A stretch of DNA of 64,000 nt from JANNAT01 sp031384605 (lineage in GTDB: Bacteria > Pseudomonadota > Alphaproteobacteria > Rhodobacterales > Rhodobacteraceae), in contig JANNAT010000089.1 in NCBI GenBank assembly GCA_031384605.1, positions 62,001-126,000 on the forward strand. Reading direction: 5' to 3'. A model generated the notes under the pieces. It was not told the origin of the DNA and made no database searches. It worked only from the letters and a program-made list of their open reading frames with translations. The translations under genes and the position numbers were made by a program. Of this stretch, positions 23,299-32,193 are shown piece by piece. The number at the start of each line of letters is the position of its first letter. Positions within the stretch are counted from its first letter, which is position 1.

Positions 23299-24249
23299 GT
23301 GCGCGATCTTAAGATTCCCGATCAACGCCACCCCGAAAAGGCGCATAAGCCTGATAATGCCCAGCCGAAAAAGCCCGATTGGATCAGGGTGCGCGCCCCG
23401 ACATCCGAAGGCTATAAACGCACACGCGATATTTTGCGCGACAAGAAGCTGGTGACGGTCTGCGAAGAGGCGGGTTGCCCGAATGTTGGTGAATGCTGGT
23501 CGCAGGGCCATGCGACGATGATGATCATGGGCGACATCTGCACGCGGGGCTGTTCGTTTTGCAACATTGCCACCGGCAAACCCCGCGATATTGACAGCTT
23601 TGAGCCGGGACGCGTCGCGCATGCGGTTGCCGAACTGGGTCTGAACCATGTGGTGATCACATCTGTGGACCGTGACGATCTGGAGGACGGCGGGGCGGAA
23701 CATTTCGCCATGACGATCCGCGCCATCCGCCGCAAAAGCCCGGGCACCACGATTGAAATTCTGACGCCGGATTTCCTGAAGTGCCCGCCGTCCGCGCTTG
23801 AAAAGGTGGTCGAGGCGCGCCCCGATGTGTTCAACCATAACCTTGAAACGGTGCCGGGTCTTTACCCCACCGTGCGCCCCGGTGCGCGCTCTTTCCATTC
23901 CTTGCGCCTGTTGCAGCGGGTGAAGGAACTGGATGCGACCTTGTTCACCAAATCGGGCATCATGGTGGGCTTGGGCGAAGACCGTCAAGGCGTGGGCCAA
24001 GTGATGGACGACATGCGCGCGGCAGAGGTCGATTTTCTGACCATTGGCCAATATCTGCAACCCACCCCCAAACATCACCGGGTTGATCGGTTCGTGACGC
24101 CGGATGAATTCAAATCATACGAGGCATCGGCCTATGGCAAAGGGTTCCTGATGGTATCCGCCACGCCGCTGACCCGGTCGAGTTATCACGCGGGCGAAGA
24201 TTTCGCGCAACTGCGCGCGGCACGGATGGAAAAGCTGGGGCGGGGTTAA
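23299..24249 (+). CDS. lipA: lipoyl synthase
   Basis: 316 residues from a GTG start. This radical-SAM enzyme inserts two sulfurs into octanoyl groups on lipoyl proteins. The auxiliary cluster cysteines are Cys55, Cys60 and Cys66 (CEEAGCPNVGEC), and the SAM cluster is Cys81, Cys85 and Cys88 (CTRGCSFC). The GTG gives the family N-terminus RDLKIPDQRHPEKAHKPDN and is preceded by GAGGGG; an upstream ATG would add 32 unrelated residues lying across the promoter. The gene ends nine bases from the convergent cytochrome gene. Confidence 0.96.
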   Translation: MRDLKIPDQRHPEKAHKPDNAQPKKPDWIRVRAPTSEGYKRTRDILRDKKLVTVCEEAGCPNVGECWSQGHATMMIMGDICTRGCSFCNIATGKPRDIDSFEPGRVAHAVAELGLNHVVITSVDRDDLEDGGAEHFAMTIRAIRRKSPGTTIEILTPDFLKCPPSALEKVVEARPDVFNHNLETVPGLYPTVRPGARSFHSLRLLQRVKELDATLFTKSGIMVGLGEDRQGVGQVMDDMRAAEVDFLTIGQYLQPTPKHHRVDRFVTPDEFKSYEASAYGKGFLMVSATPLTRSSYHAGEDFAQLRAARMEKLGRG

Positions 24250-24258
24250 GGGGCGCGC

Positions 24259-25149
24259 TTATTCCACCACAGGCACCGCTTTCAGATACGCCGCCACTGC
24301 CACGCGATCTGCCTCGGGCAGGCGTGCCATATTTTCCACCACATGCGCCATAAGGCCGCCAACAGAATCAAACTCCGGCGTAAATCCGGTGGTCAGAAAA
24401 TCCACAATCTCGGCTTGCGACCAAGTCAGCTTGCCGGGTGTGATATTTGGAATCTCGCCCTTGCCCGACGGATTGGGCGCACCAGCCAGCCAGCGCGACG
24501 TGTCCAAGCCCCCCAAAGCATTGCGCGGCGTGTGGCATTCGCCGCAATGGGCCAGTGCCTCGGCGATATAGCGGCCGCGTTCGACCTGCGGCGTCAGATC
24601 GCCTTGCACCACATAGTCATCTGACAGGAACACCAGCTTCCACATCCCCACATTGCGGCGAATGTTAAAGGGAAAACCTACTTTGTGCGGCTGACTTGGC
24701 GTGGCAGAGGGGGGCAATGCGTCCATATAGGCCTTCAGATCAACCACATCTTGCGGGGCCATCTTGCCATAGGCCGCATAGGGCAAGGCGGGAAAGTAAT
24801 GCTGGCCAGACGGCGAGATACCGCAAGTGATAGCGTGGGCAAAATCCTCAACCGACCAGCCACCGATGCCATGGTCTTTGTCGGGCGAAATATTCGGGGC
24901 CACGAATGTGCCAAAGTCTGACGGGAATTCCTGCCCGCCTGCCAAAATCAGCTGATCATCGCCCAAAGCGCCCGGTGCCATGTGACACGACGCGCAACCG
25001 GCGGCCCAGAACACCGCCTCGCCCGCCGCGGCAGTGCCCGTCAGCTGTTCATAAGCCCCCACGTCCAGGGCCCGTGGCGCGGAAAGCACGTAAAAACCGG
25101 CAAATCCGATAAGACAAATTCCACCAAGCGCATAGGGTAAACGGACCAT
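24259..25149 (-). CDS. dihaem cytochrome c
   Basis: 296 residues. An N-terminal uncleaved signal anchor (YALGGICLIGFAGFYVL, ~6-22) would hold it in the inner membrane facing the periplasm. Two haem-binding motifs are present: CASCH (52-56) and CGECH (202-206). The layout resembles the cytochrome subunit of membrane alcohol/gluconate dehydrogenases, but no dehydrogenase gene is adjacent. It may feed electrons to an oxidase. A palindrome lies upstream. Confidence 0.85.
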   Translation of the reverse strand: MVRLPYALGGICLIGFAGFYVLSAPRALDVGAYEQLTGTAAAGEAVFWAAGCASCHMAPGALGDDQLILAGGQEFPSDFGTFVAPNISPDKDHGIGGWSVEDFAHAITCGISPSGQHYFPALPYAAYGKMAPQDVVDLKAYMDALPPSATPSQPHKVGFPFNIRRNVGMWKLVFLSDDYVVQGDLTPQVERGRYIAEALAHCGECHTPRNALGGLDTSRWLAGAPNPSGKGEIPNITPGKLTWSQAEIVDFLTTGFTPEFDSVGGLMAHVVENMARLPEADRVAVAAYLKAVPVVE

Positions 25150-25225
25150 GATAAAGCTTCCAATACTGCGACGAAACGCGATGAAAACAGCTGCCAGGCA
25201 GCGCCAACAGCCGCGTCGTCAAACC

Positions 25226-25243
25226 TTTAAGTAAACAGTTTAC
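25226..25243. promoter_or_regulatory. GTAAAC-A-GTTTAC palindrome upstream of the cytochrome c gene
   Basis: A perfect 6-1-6 palindrome at 25231-25243, about 80 bases before the cytochrome start, preceded by TTTAA so that CTTTAAGTA is shared with the katG operator. It may be a site for the same or a related regulator. Confidence 0.4.
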
Positions 25244-25300
25244 AGTCGCCAAGGCGAAAAGAAATGCAGTATTTTTCGATCCTGCACTTGGCCGCCGGAT

Positions 25301-25483
25301 TTACGGCCGGGGCACGCGGACGCGGCCGTTGGTTGCCATCCAATCGGGCCAGTAGCCTGCGTATTCAATGCCCCAGATCAAGGCGCAGATCCCCGCGACA
25401 ACCGCCAGTAGTTTCACCCGCCCCGGCGAGGGCGGATGGCGGACCCAGCGGGCCATCCGCAACAGCCATAGCGGCCCGGTCAT
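25301..25483 (-). CDS. small single-span membrane protein after hpt
   Basis: 60 residues with one transmembrane helix (VKLLAVVAGICALIWGIEYAGYW, ~23-45), a basic N-terminus (RMARWVRHPPSPGR) and a short C-terminal tail. The start overlaps the hpt stop by four bases. The same arrangement, hpt followed by a small WVRxPPS membrane protein, is familiar to me from other Rhodobacteraceae, which supports a real gene. Function unknown. Confidence 0.72.
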   Translation of the reverse strand: MTGPLWLLRMARWVRHPPSPGRVKLLAVVAGICALIWGIEYAGYWPDWMATNGRVRVPRP

Positions 25484-26019
25484 TCGGTGAACCGCACTTT
25501 GCCGATATAGGGCAGGTTGCGGTTGCGTTGGGCAAAATCAATGCCGTAACCCACCACGAATTCATCGGGTATCTCAAACCCCGTCCATGTGGCGCGAATA
25601 GGCGCTTCGCGCCGTGATGGCTTGTCCAGCAGTGCGCAAACCTCTAGCCGGGCAGGTTGGCGCGACTTCAATAAGTTCACAACGTGATGCAAAGTGAACC
25701 CGGTATCGACGATATCTTCCACCACCAACACATCGCGGCCCGCTATTTCACCGCGAATGTCTTTCAAGATACGCACCTCTCGGCTGGAATGCATCGCATC
25801 GCCGTAGGAAGACGCTTCGAGAAAATCAACCTCAACCGGCAAGTCGATTTCACGCACCAGATCGGCGATGAACACGAACGATCCGCGCAAAAGCCCCACC
25901 ACCACCAGCTTGTCACAGCCTTGAAAATGGGCGGTGATTTCGCGCGCCAGCGTCTCCACCCGCGCAGCAATGGCCTTGGCCGATATCAATTGATCTATGA
26001 CGTAGGGACGATGTGGCAT
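25480..26019 (-). CDS. hpt: hypoxanthine phosphoribosyltransferase
   Basis: 179 residues. It salvages hypoxanthine/guanine with PRPP to IMP/GMP. The PRPP-binding motif VLVVEDIVDTGFTL (~103-116), the LLRGSFVFIADL loop and the C-terminal VGYGIDFAQRNRNLPYIG are all typical. The start at MPHRPYVIDQLIS is chosen over a far upstream ATG that lies inside the divergent gene. Confidence 0.95.
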   Translation of the reverse strand: MPHRPYVIDQLISAKAIAARVETLAREITAHFQGCDKLVVVGLLRGSFVFIADLVREIDLPVEVDFLEASSYGDAMHSSREVRILKDIRGEIAGRDVLVVEDIVDTGFTLHHVVNLLKSRQPARLEVCALLDKPSRREAPIRATWTGFEIPDEFVVGYGIDFAQRNRNLPYIGKVRFTE

Positions 26020-26087
26020 GTGGCCCTCTTGATTTCCCTGATGTTGGTAACCAAAAGTCAGGCTCAAGTCACGCCTATAGGGTTGCC

Positions 26088-26534
26088 ATGCCGCGCCATT
26101 CCGAAACCAAACATCTGCCCCACCGCGCCATTCAGATGTATGATCTGGTGGCAGATGTCGCACGCTACCCTGAATTTTTGCCATGGACGGCCGCAGCCCG
26201 GATCAAATCGCGGAACGCCATTGAGGGCGGTGAGGTGATGGAGGCCGATCTGGTGATCTCTTTCAAGGTTTTCCGTGAACGCTTTGGCAGCAGGGTAACA
26301 TTGCTGCCGGGCCAACAGATGATTCTAACCGAATATGTCGATGGCCCATTTCGGCATCTGAAATCGGTCTGGCGGTTTCGTGACTTGCCCGAAGGTGGCT
26401 GCGACGTGGCGTTCGAAGTGGATTTCGAATTTCGCAACGCCATTCTGGCGGGTGTCATCGGTTTGGTGTTCAACGAGGCCATGGCCCACGTTGTGCGCGC
26501 GTTTGAGGCGCGTGCGGCCAAACTATACGGTTAA
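26088..26534 (+). CDS. COQ10/RatA-like START-domain protein
   Basis: 148 residues, a single SRPBCC (START-like) domain. The opening MPRHSETKHLPHRAIQMYDLVADVARYPEFLPW and the helix at the end (GLVFNEAMAHVVRAFEARAAKLYG) are those of the COQ10-type ubiquinone-binding proteins, often labelled RatA toxin after an E. coli homologue. In alphaproteobacteria a ubiquinone chaperone role is more likely than ribosome antagonism. Divergent from hpt across 68 bases. Confidence 0.85.
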   Translation: MPRHSETKHLPHRAIQMYDLVADVARYPEFLPWTAAARIKSRNAIEGGEVMEADLVISFKVFRERFGSRVTLLPGQQMILTEYVDGPFRHLKSVWRFRDLPEGGCDVAFEVDFEFRNAILAGVIGLVFNEAMAHVVRAFEARAAKLYG

Positions 26535-26537
26535 GCC

Positions 26538-27716
26538 CTACGACGTCAGCTCATAAGCGCGCTCGCCATGCACGGTCAGGTCAAGGCCATTCGACTCCGT
26601 CTCGGCATCAACCCGCAAAGGCGTGATCAGCGCGCACAGCTTGACCAGCGCAAAGGTGCCGACAACCGCCCAAAGCCCAACCACCACAAGCCCGCCCAGT
26701 TGCGCGGCCCAAGTGCCCGCCCCGAACGCCGCCACCATGATCGTGCCAAAAATGCCGCCAACGCCGTGCACGGCAAACACGTCCAGCGTGTCGTCGATCT
26801 TCAGACGGTTTTTCACAACCAACACCGCCTCTTGGCACAAAATCCCGGCAACAGCCCCGATAATCAGCGCCTCAATCGGGCCGACATAACCACTTGCCGG
26901 CGTGATTGACGCCAACCCCGCCACGGTGCCCGTGACCAACCCCACCAATGACGCGCGGCCAAACTTGATCCGCTCCCACAAGGCCCAGGACAGGCTGGCA
27001 GCGGCGGCTGACAAATGTGTGACGGTGATGGCCATCGCGGCCTGCCCATTGGCCGCAAGCGCCGATCCGCCGTTAAAACCAAACCAGCCAACCCACAGCA
27101 TCGCCGCCCCCAGCATCACCATGCCCGGCGAATGCGGCGGCGTGGTCTTTTGCTTGCGCGGACCCAAGGCGATCGCCACGATCAGCGCCGCAATCCCCGC
27201 GGTTTCATGCACCACGATGCCGCCCGCGAAATCGCGCACGCCCATCGCGCCAAAAATCCCGCCATCGGCAAGCATGCCGCCGCCCCAGATCATATGCGCG
27301 ACCGGCGCATAAACCACCAGCATCCATAGCGATGAGAACAGCAGCACAAACCCAAATCCCACCCGTTCAACATAAGCCCCCACGATCAGCGCCGGGGTGA
27401 TGATGGCAAAGGTCATCTGAAACGCAAAGAACAGCACTTCGGGAAGGGCTCCGGTCAGGCTTTCGGTCGTGACACCGTTCAGGAATGCCTTGCCCAATCC
27501 GCCCCAGATTTGCCCCGGTCCGCCAAAGGCGATGGTATAGCCCAAGGCCAGCCACAACACGCTCATCAACGCGGCGATGGCAAAGCAGTGCATGAACACC
27601 GACAGCACGTTGCGCGCCCGCACAAGCCCGCCATAAAACAGCGCAAGACCGGGCAGGGTCATGAACAGCACAAGGGCGGTCGCGATCAGGATAAAGGCTG
27701 TGTCAGCGGCGTTCAT
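26538..27716 (-). CDS. amt: ammonium transporter
   Basis: 392 residues with about eleven transmembrane helices. The twin histidines of the conduction path are in VVHETAGIAALIVA and DVFAVHGVGGIFG; LPGLALFYGGLVRARNVLS near the N-terminus is the family signature. It takes up ammonium and is normally controlled by a PII protein, but no glnK is adjacent. The start at MNAADTAFIL avoids a 21-residue extension. The upstream gap has a TTGACG-like -35 box (minus strand, 27835-27840) with a poor -10. Confidence 0.94.
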   Translation of the reverse strand: MNAADTAFILIATALVLFMTLPGLALFYGGLVRARNVLSVFMHCFAIAALMSVLWLALGYTIAFGGPGQIWGGLGKAFLNGVTTESLTGALPEVLFFAFQMTFAIITPALIVGAYVERVGFGFVLLFSSLWMLVVYAPVAHMIWGGGMLADGGIFGAMGVRDFAGGIVVHETAGIAALIVAIALGPRKQKTTPPHSPGMVMLGAAMLWVGWFGFNGGSALAANGQAAMAITVTHLSAAAASLSWALWERIKFGRASLVGLVTGTVAGLASITPASGYVGPIEALIIGAVAGILCQEAVLVVKNRLKIDDTLDVFAVHGVGGIFGTIMVAAFGAGTWAAQLGGLVVVGLWAVVGTFALVKLCALITPLRVDAETESNGLDLTVHGERAYELTS

Positions 27717-27870
27717 GGCAACTCCGGATGTCCAAGTTCGCCTGTAAAGCGGGCAAAGCGGGGCCGTGAAAAGCCGCAATTGGTAAAATACGCGCCAAAA
27801 TATAAGGCAGTTTGTAAATCGCCTATAAAATGTGCGTCAATTTGGGGCAGTGGCCCATTTCAGGGCGATT

Positions 27871-28344
27871 TTATAATCGCACCATCGCGTGCAGCAGCAT
27901 CGCCAAGGCATGATCGCGCGCGGCGATCCGAACCGTGGCGCGGCCCACTGCGCCAAACTCTGAGGTCTTAACGATCACTGACCCCTGCCTTTGCGCCAAA
28001 CCAAAACAAACCCGGCCTTCGGGTTTGAACTCTGATCCGCCGGGGCCTGCAATACCGGTGATCGAAACCGCCAGATCGGCGTGTGAATGTGCCAAGGCCC
28101 CTTTCGCCATTTCCAGCGCAACCTGTTCCGATACCGCGCCAAATGCGTCCAAAGTGGCAGGGTTAACCCCAAGCATGTCGATCTTTGCGGCGTTTGAATA
28201 GGTTACAAAGCCGCGATCAAACACATCGGATGACCCGGCTATATCCGTCAGCGCTGCCGCCACCATCCCACCGGTGCAGCTTTCAGCTGTTGCAATCCGC
28301 CAGCCAAGGCTGCGGGCAAGGTTCAGGATTGCCGCAACACTCAT
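27871..28344 (-). CDS. pncC: nicotinamide-nucleotide amidohydrolase (CinA C-terminal family)
   Basis: 157 residues, a stand-alone CinA C-terminal domain. It deamidates NMN to nicotinate mononucleotide in NAD recycling. Conserved blocks are TAESCTGGMVAAALTDIAGSSDVFDRGFVTYSN (catalytic Ser/Thr region near residue 20) and SITGIAGPGGSEFKPEGRVCFGLA. The start overlaps the pgpA stop by four bases. The stop lies in a small inverted repeat (GCGATT..AATCGC). Confidence 0.92.
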   Translation of the reverse strand: MSVAAILNLARSLGWRIATAESCTGGMVAAALTDIAGSSDVFDRGFVTYSNAAKIDMLGVNPATLDAFGAVSEQVALEMAKGALAHSHADLAVSITGIAGPGGSEFKPEGRVCFGLAQRQGSVIVKTSEFGAVGRATVRIAARDHALAMLLHAMVRL

Positions 28345-28832
28345 GCAAATAAAATCACATGATAAATCACGCCCGCCACAATCACGGCAACACCGGCAAA
28401 CAGCCCGGCCCACAGATCATCCAGCATCACACCCGCTGCATCGTGGCGCGCATCGGCCCGACCCACCAGCCAGGGTTTCCAGATATCAAACAGCCGGAAG
28501 AACGCAAACGCAGCCAAAGGGGCGGGGTAGGGCAACAACCCATCCGAGCCTTGCCACCAGAACGCCGCCGCCGGGAACAAAAGTGCCAGCCATTGGCCTG
28601 CCACCTCGTCGATCACGAATTCTGACGGGTCATCGCCGGGCCTGTCTGCCAGTTCGCGCCCCACCGCCCAGAACCCCAATGCGGTTACTGCAATTGTGGC
28701 GATCAATAGCGCGGGAAACCCCAGATAGCCGTAAATCAGCACACCCAAACCGATGGCAACTGCCGATCCCAATGTGCCGGGTGCAGGGCGCAGCAACCCT
28801 ACGCCAAAGAATATCGCGATGGCCCGGCTCAT
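28341..28832 (-). CDS. pgpA: phosphatidylglycerophosphatase A
   Basis: 163 residues, inner-membrane enzyme that dephosphorylates phosphatidylglycerophosphate. The family signatures are GLLRPAPGTLGSAVAI (~13-28), DPSEFVIDEVAGQWLAL (~67-83) with the acidic catalytic residues, and FRLFDIWKPW. Three to four membrane segments. It overlaps ispDF and pncC by four bases on either side, so ispDF-pgpA-pncC is one coupled operon. Confidence 0.93.
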   Translation of the reverse strand: MSRAIAIFFGVGLLRPAPGTLGSAVAIGLGVLIYGYLGFPALLIATIAVTALGFWAVGRELADRPGDDPSEFVIDEVAGQWLALLFPAAAFWWQGSDGLLPYPAPLAAFAFFRLFDIWKPWLVGRADARHDAAGVMLDDLWAGLFAGVAVIVAGVIYHVILFA

Positions 28833-29953
28833 ACCCGCACCAGCGCGCAGGTGGCCATGGCGGCAATACCTTCTTCGCGGCCCGTGAACCCAAGGCCTTC
28901 TGACGTGGTCGCTTTCACCGAAATCCGCTCCACTTCCATCCCCATGATTGCGGCAAGTGCCGTGCGCATTGCCGCCTGATGCGGCCCGATCTTGGGGCGC
29001 TCACAGATTAAAGTCACATCGCAATTGGCCAAGGCAAACCCGCGCGCGCGCGCCTGCTCTATCGCATGGCGCAAAAAGATGTGGCTGCCAACCCCTTTCC
29101 ACTGTGAATCGCTGGGCGGGAAATGCACCCCGATATCGCCCAAGCCCAGCGCGCCATAAATCGCGTCGGTCAGCGCGTGCATGCCCACATCGGCATCGGA
29201 ATGGCCCAACAATCCGGCGGAATGCGGCACCGAAACGCCGCACAGCCAAACCTGATCGCCTGCCGTGAAGGCATGCACGTCAAAGCCGTTGCCCACCCGA
29301 ATATCCATCGACCTGTCCTTTATCAGCCCTTCGGCCCGCGCGAAATCACCGGGATAAGTCAGCTTTATGTTTGCCTCATCCCCGGCCACGATGGCCACAT
29401 CCAGCCGCGCCGCGCGCGCCACTTCGACATCATCCGCCGCATCGCCCGGATGGGCAAGATGTGCCGCCAGAATTGCGTCGAAATGAAAGCCTTGCGGCGT
29501 TTGCGCCCGGTATAACCCGCTGCGGTCTTGGGTGCCGTTCACCAAACCATCCGCCCCGCGCCACAGCGCATCGGATACGGCCAAGGCAGGGGCAGCGCCT
29601 GCATGGCCGTCAAGCGCCAAGATAACGCGGGCAATCACCGCCTGCGACACCAAAGGCCGCGCGCCGTCATGGATCAAAACCCGCGTCACCCCGCGCCCCG
29701 CCAATACCTGCAAGGCCGCCCGCACCGAAGCGGTGCGTGTTGCCCCCCCCTCAACGATGATGGCATCGCTGTGCAAGGCACTGGCCCGCGCCCTGTCATC
29801 TGGATGCACCGTCAACACCCGCAGCATGCCCGCAAACGCGTCTAACGCATGCGCCACCACCGGGCGCCCTGCCAGCATCTGCCATTGCTTTGGCAAAGCT
29901 CCCCCGGCGCGGGTGCCGCGCCCTGCGGCGGTGATGATGGCGGCGATGGTCAT
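28829..29953 (-). CDS. ispDF: bifunctional IspD/IspF isoprenoid enzyme
   Basis: 374 residues, fusion of two steps of the MEP pathway. IspD (MEP cytidylyltransferase, ~1-212) has AAGRGTRAGGALPKQW and the HDGARPLVS segment. IspF (2C-methyl-D-erythritol 2,4-cyclodiphosphate synthase, ~217-374) has the zinc ligands in GNGFDVHAF and the HSDADVGMHALTDAIYG block, with KATTSEGLGFTGREEGIAA near the end. The fusion is common in alphaproteobacteria. It heads the ispDF-pgpA-pncC operon and is divergent from dusB. Confidence 0.96.
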   Translation of the reverse strand: MTIAAIITAAGRGTRAGGALPKQWQMLAGRPVVAHALDAFAGMLRVLTVHPDDRARASALHSDAIIVEGGATRTASVRAALQVLAGRGVTRVLIHDGARPLVSQAVIARVILALDGHAGAAPALAVSDALWRGADGLVNGTQDRSGLYRAQTPQGFHFDAILAAHLAHPGDAADDVEVARAARLDVAIVAGDEANIKLTYPGDFARAEGLIKDRSMDIRVGNGFDVHAFTAGDQVWLCGVSVPHSAGLLGHSDADVGMHALTDAIYGALGLGDIGVHFPPSDSQWKGVGSHIFLRHAIEQARARGFALANCDVTLICERPKIGPHQAAMRTALAAIMGMEVERISVKATTSEGLGFTGREEGIAAMATCALVRV

Positions 29954-30026
29954 TGCGATCTCCTATGACCACCTGTCTAAAACACAGCCGTCCGCATGAC
30001 AATCTGGCCTGCAAAAGCAGCGTATC

Positions 30027-30065
30027 CGCACAATATTTGTGCATTGCCGAAAAATCAGGCATAAA
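30027..30065 (+). promoter_or_regulatory. dusB-ntrBC promoter with NtrC-like site
   Basis: GCAC-N7-GTGCA (30028-30043) matches the enteric NtrC pattern TGCAC-N7-GTGCA apart from the first base. Its right arm overlaps a possible -35 box TTGTGC, followed after 17 bases by CATAAA. Placement on the -35 box would favour repression, that is, negative autoregulation of dusB-ntrB-ntrC. The promoter boxes are weak matches. Confidence 0.45.
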
Positions 30066-30130
30066 GCGCAGGCGATCTCTTGGCCATATCGCAAGAGTGG
30101 CGCAAGGTTTGCCCAACATATGGACGGTCA

Positions 30131-31111
30131 ATGACGCATCAGCTTGGAAATATCTCCCTTAACCCACCGGTGATTCTGGCACCTATGGCGGGGATCACCG
30201 ATCTGCCGTTCCGCCGCATGGTGGCGGGGTTTGGGGCGGGGTTGGTGGTATCGGAAATGGTCGCCAGCCAAGAGGTGGTGCAAGCCAAGCCGCTGGCGCG
30301 GGCCCGCGCGGAACTGGGCTTTGGTGAAAGTGCGACGTCGGTGCAACTGGTCGGACGTGAGGCCCATTGGATGGCCGAGGCCGCACGTTATGTCGCAGGC
30401 ATGGGCGCGCAGGTGATTGACATCAACATGGGCTGCCCTGCCAAACGGGTGACCACCGGGGCCTGCGGATCGGCGTTGATGCGCGATCTTGATCAGGCGC
30501 TGCGGTTGATCGACGCCGTGGTGAGTGCCGTCGATGTGCCCGTTACGCTGAAAACCCGGCTGGGCTGGGACGACGATACGCTGAATGCCGCAGCCTTGGC
30601 CCGGCGCGCCCAAAGCTCCGGGATTGCGATGATCACCATTCATGGCCGCACGCGCTGTCAGTTCTACAAGGGCAGCGCAGACTGGGCGGCGATTCGTGCG
30701 GTTAAAGACGCCGTGACGATCCCGGTGATCGCCAATGGCGACATCGTTGATGCTGGCACCGCCCGCGCCGCACTGCACCACTCGGGGGCTGATGGCGTGA
30801 TGATCGGGCGCGGGGCGCAAGGCGCGCCATGGGTGTTGGCACAAATCTCTGCCGCTTTGTATGGCACTGCTGCCCCCGTTGTGCCACACGGCGCGGCACT
30901 GGCCGATCTGGTGATCGAACACTACGATCAGATGCAGGCATTCTACGGCCCCGATCTTGGCCCCCGCGTGGCCCGCAAACATCTGGGCTGGTTTCTGGAC
31001 GGCGCGGGCCTTGGCGCGCACCGCGCGTCATTGGTGACCAGTGATGATCCATGCGCCGTGCGCCGCCTGATCCGCGCGGTGTTCCAAGACCAATCGCAGG
31101 CCGCCGCATGA
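30131..31111 (+). CDS. dusB: tRNA-dihydrouridine synthase B (NifR3)
   Basis: 326 residues, FMN-dependent reduction of tRNA uridine at D17-type positions. The N-terminal ILAPMAGITDLPFRRM, the tRNA/FMN loop INMGCPAKRVTTGACGSALMRD with the catalytic Cys, TIHGRTRCQFYKGSADW and GVMIGRGAQGAPW are all present. It corresponds to nifR3, historically known as the first gene of nifR3-ntrB-ntrC in Rhodobacter and rhizobia. It overlaps ntrB by four bases. Confidence 0.95.
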   Translation: MTHQLGNISLNPPVILAPMAGITDLPFRRMVAGFGAGLVVSEMVASQEVVQAKPLARARAELGFGESATSVQLVGREAHWMAEAARYVAGMGAQVIDINMGCPAKRVTTGACGSALMRDLDQALRLIDAVVSAVDVPVTLKTRLGWDDDTLNAAALARRAQSSGIAMITIHGRTRCQFYKGSADWAAIRAVKDAVTIPVIANGDIVDAGTARAALHHSGADGVMIGRGAQGAPWVLAQISAALYGTAAPVVPHGAALADLVIEHYDQMQAFYGPDLGPRVARKHLGWFLDGAGLGAHRASLVTSDDPCAVRRLIRAVFQDQSQAAA

Positions 31112-32193
31112 GTGTTCTGTCCACCGCTTCACTGTGGCCATCGCTGCCACTGCCTGCGTTGATTATAGACGCCACAGGCCGCATTGCCGAAGTGAACCCG
31201 GCGGCAGAGATTTTTCTGAACGCCTCGGCGCGCAGCCTGATCGGTCATCCGATGCTGGACCGCGTGTCAATAGATGCACCCATCGAAGATGCCATGGCCC
31301 GCGCCCGCGCGCATGATGCGGCCCTGTTCATTGCCGAGGCCGATGTCACCTCGGGTGATCGCCCGCCGGTGCAATGCGCGCTGCAGGTGGCGCCCTTGCA
31401 AGACGCGCCCGATATGCTGTTGGTGCTGATATCCCCCCGCGAAATTGCCGACCGAATGGGACGTGCGATGCACAACACGGCAGGGGCGAAATCGGCAATT
31501 GGCATGGCCGAAATGCTTGCGCATGAGATCAAGAACCCCTTGGCGGGCATTTCGGGGGCAGCGCAGCTGCTGGCGATGGGACTTGGCCCCGAAGATCTGG
31601 AACTGACCGACCTGATCGTCGAGGAAACCCGCCGCATCGTCAAACTGCTGGAGCAGGTCGAACAGTTCGGCAATCTGCGCCCGCCCGCACGCCGCGCGGT
31701 AAACCTGCACGATGCACTGGACCGCGCGCGCCGCTCGGCCTTGGTGGGCTTCGGCGCGCGGATGTTGATTGTCGAAGATTACGATCCGTCGCTGCCCGCC
31801 ACCTATGCCGACCCCGATCAGCTGATGCAGGTGTTCTTAAACTTGTTGAAGAACGCCGCCGAAGCCGCTGGTAGCAAAGGCGGCACCATCCGGCTGCATA
31901 CGTTTTATGACCACTCGTTGCGCTGGCGCCGTAAAGACGGCACCGGCACAGCCTTGCCCTTGCAAATCGAGATCATCGACGATGGCCCCGGCGTTCCCCC
32001 CGCCATTGCCGAGAATATATTTGAGGCGTTCGTGTCGGGCCGTGAGGGCGGCACGGGGCTGGGGCTGGCCCTGGTGTCCAAGATTATTTCCGATCACGAA
32101 GGCTGGATTTCCGTTGATTCCGTTCCGGGGCGCACGGCGTTCCGGATATCGTTGCCGCTTGCCCCGCGTGGGCTGATTGAGGAGACCGCGTAA
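31108..32193 (+). CDS. ntrB: nitrogen regulation sensor kinase NtrB
   Basis: 361 residues, cytosolic, no membrane segment. A PAS domain (~15-110) precedes the H-box with phospho-accepting His139 in AEMLAHEIKNPLAGISGAAQ. The ATPase domain has N-box NLLKNAAEAA, G1 DDGPGVPP and G2 GGTGLGLALVSKII. It phosphorylates and, under PII control, dephosphorylates NtrC according to nitrogen status. Translationally coupled to dusB upstream and adjacent to ntrC. Confidence 0.95.
   Translation: MSVLSTASLWPSLPLPALIIDATGRIAEVNPAAEIFLNASARSLIGHPMLDRVSIDAPIEDAMARARAHDAALFIAEADVTSGDRPPVQCALQVAPLQDAPDMLLVLISPREIADRMGRAMHNTAGAKSAIGMAEMLAHEIKNPLAGISGAAQLLAMGLGPEDLELTDLIVEETRRIVKLLEQVEQFGNLRPPARRAVNLHDALDRARRSALVGFGARMLIVEDYDPSLPATYADPDQLMQVFLNLLKNAAEAAGSKGGTIRLHTFYDHSLRWRRKDGTGTALPLQIEIIDDGPGVPPAIAENIFEAFVSGREGGTGLGLALVSKIISDHEGWISVDSVPGRTAFRISLPLAPRGLIEETA

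Noticed and set aside
26088..26534. RatA toxin of a toxin-antitoxin system
   Set aside because: No antitoxin (RatB-like) gene is next to it and the protein fits COQ10-type ubiquinone-binding proteins.
27865..27880. GCGATT-TTAT-AATCGC as terminator of pncC
   Set aside because: It overlaps the stop codon, has short arms and no T-run on the minus strand, so it is not listed as a terminator.
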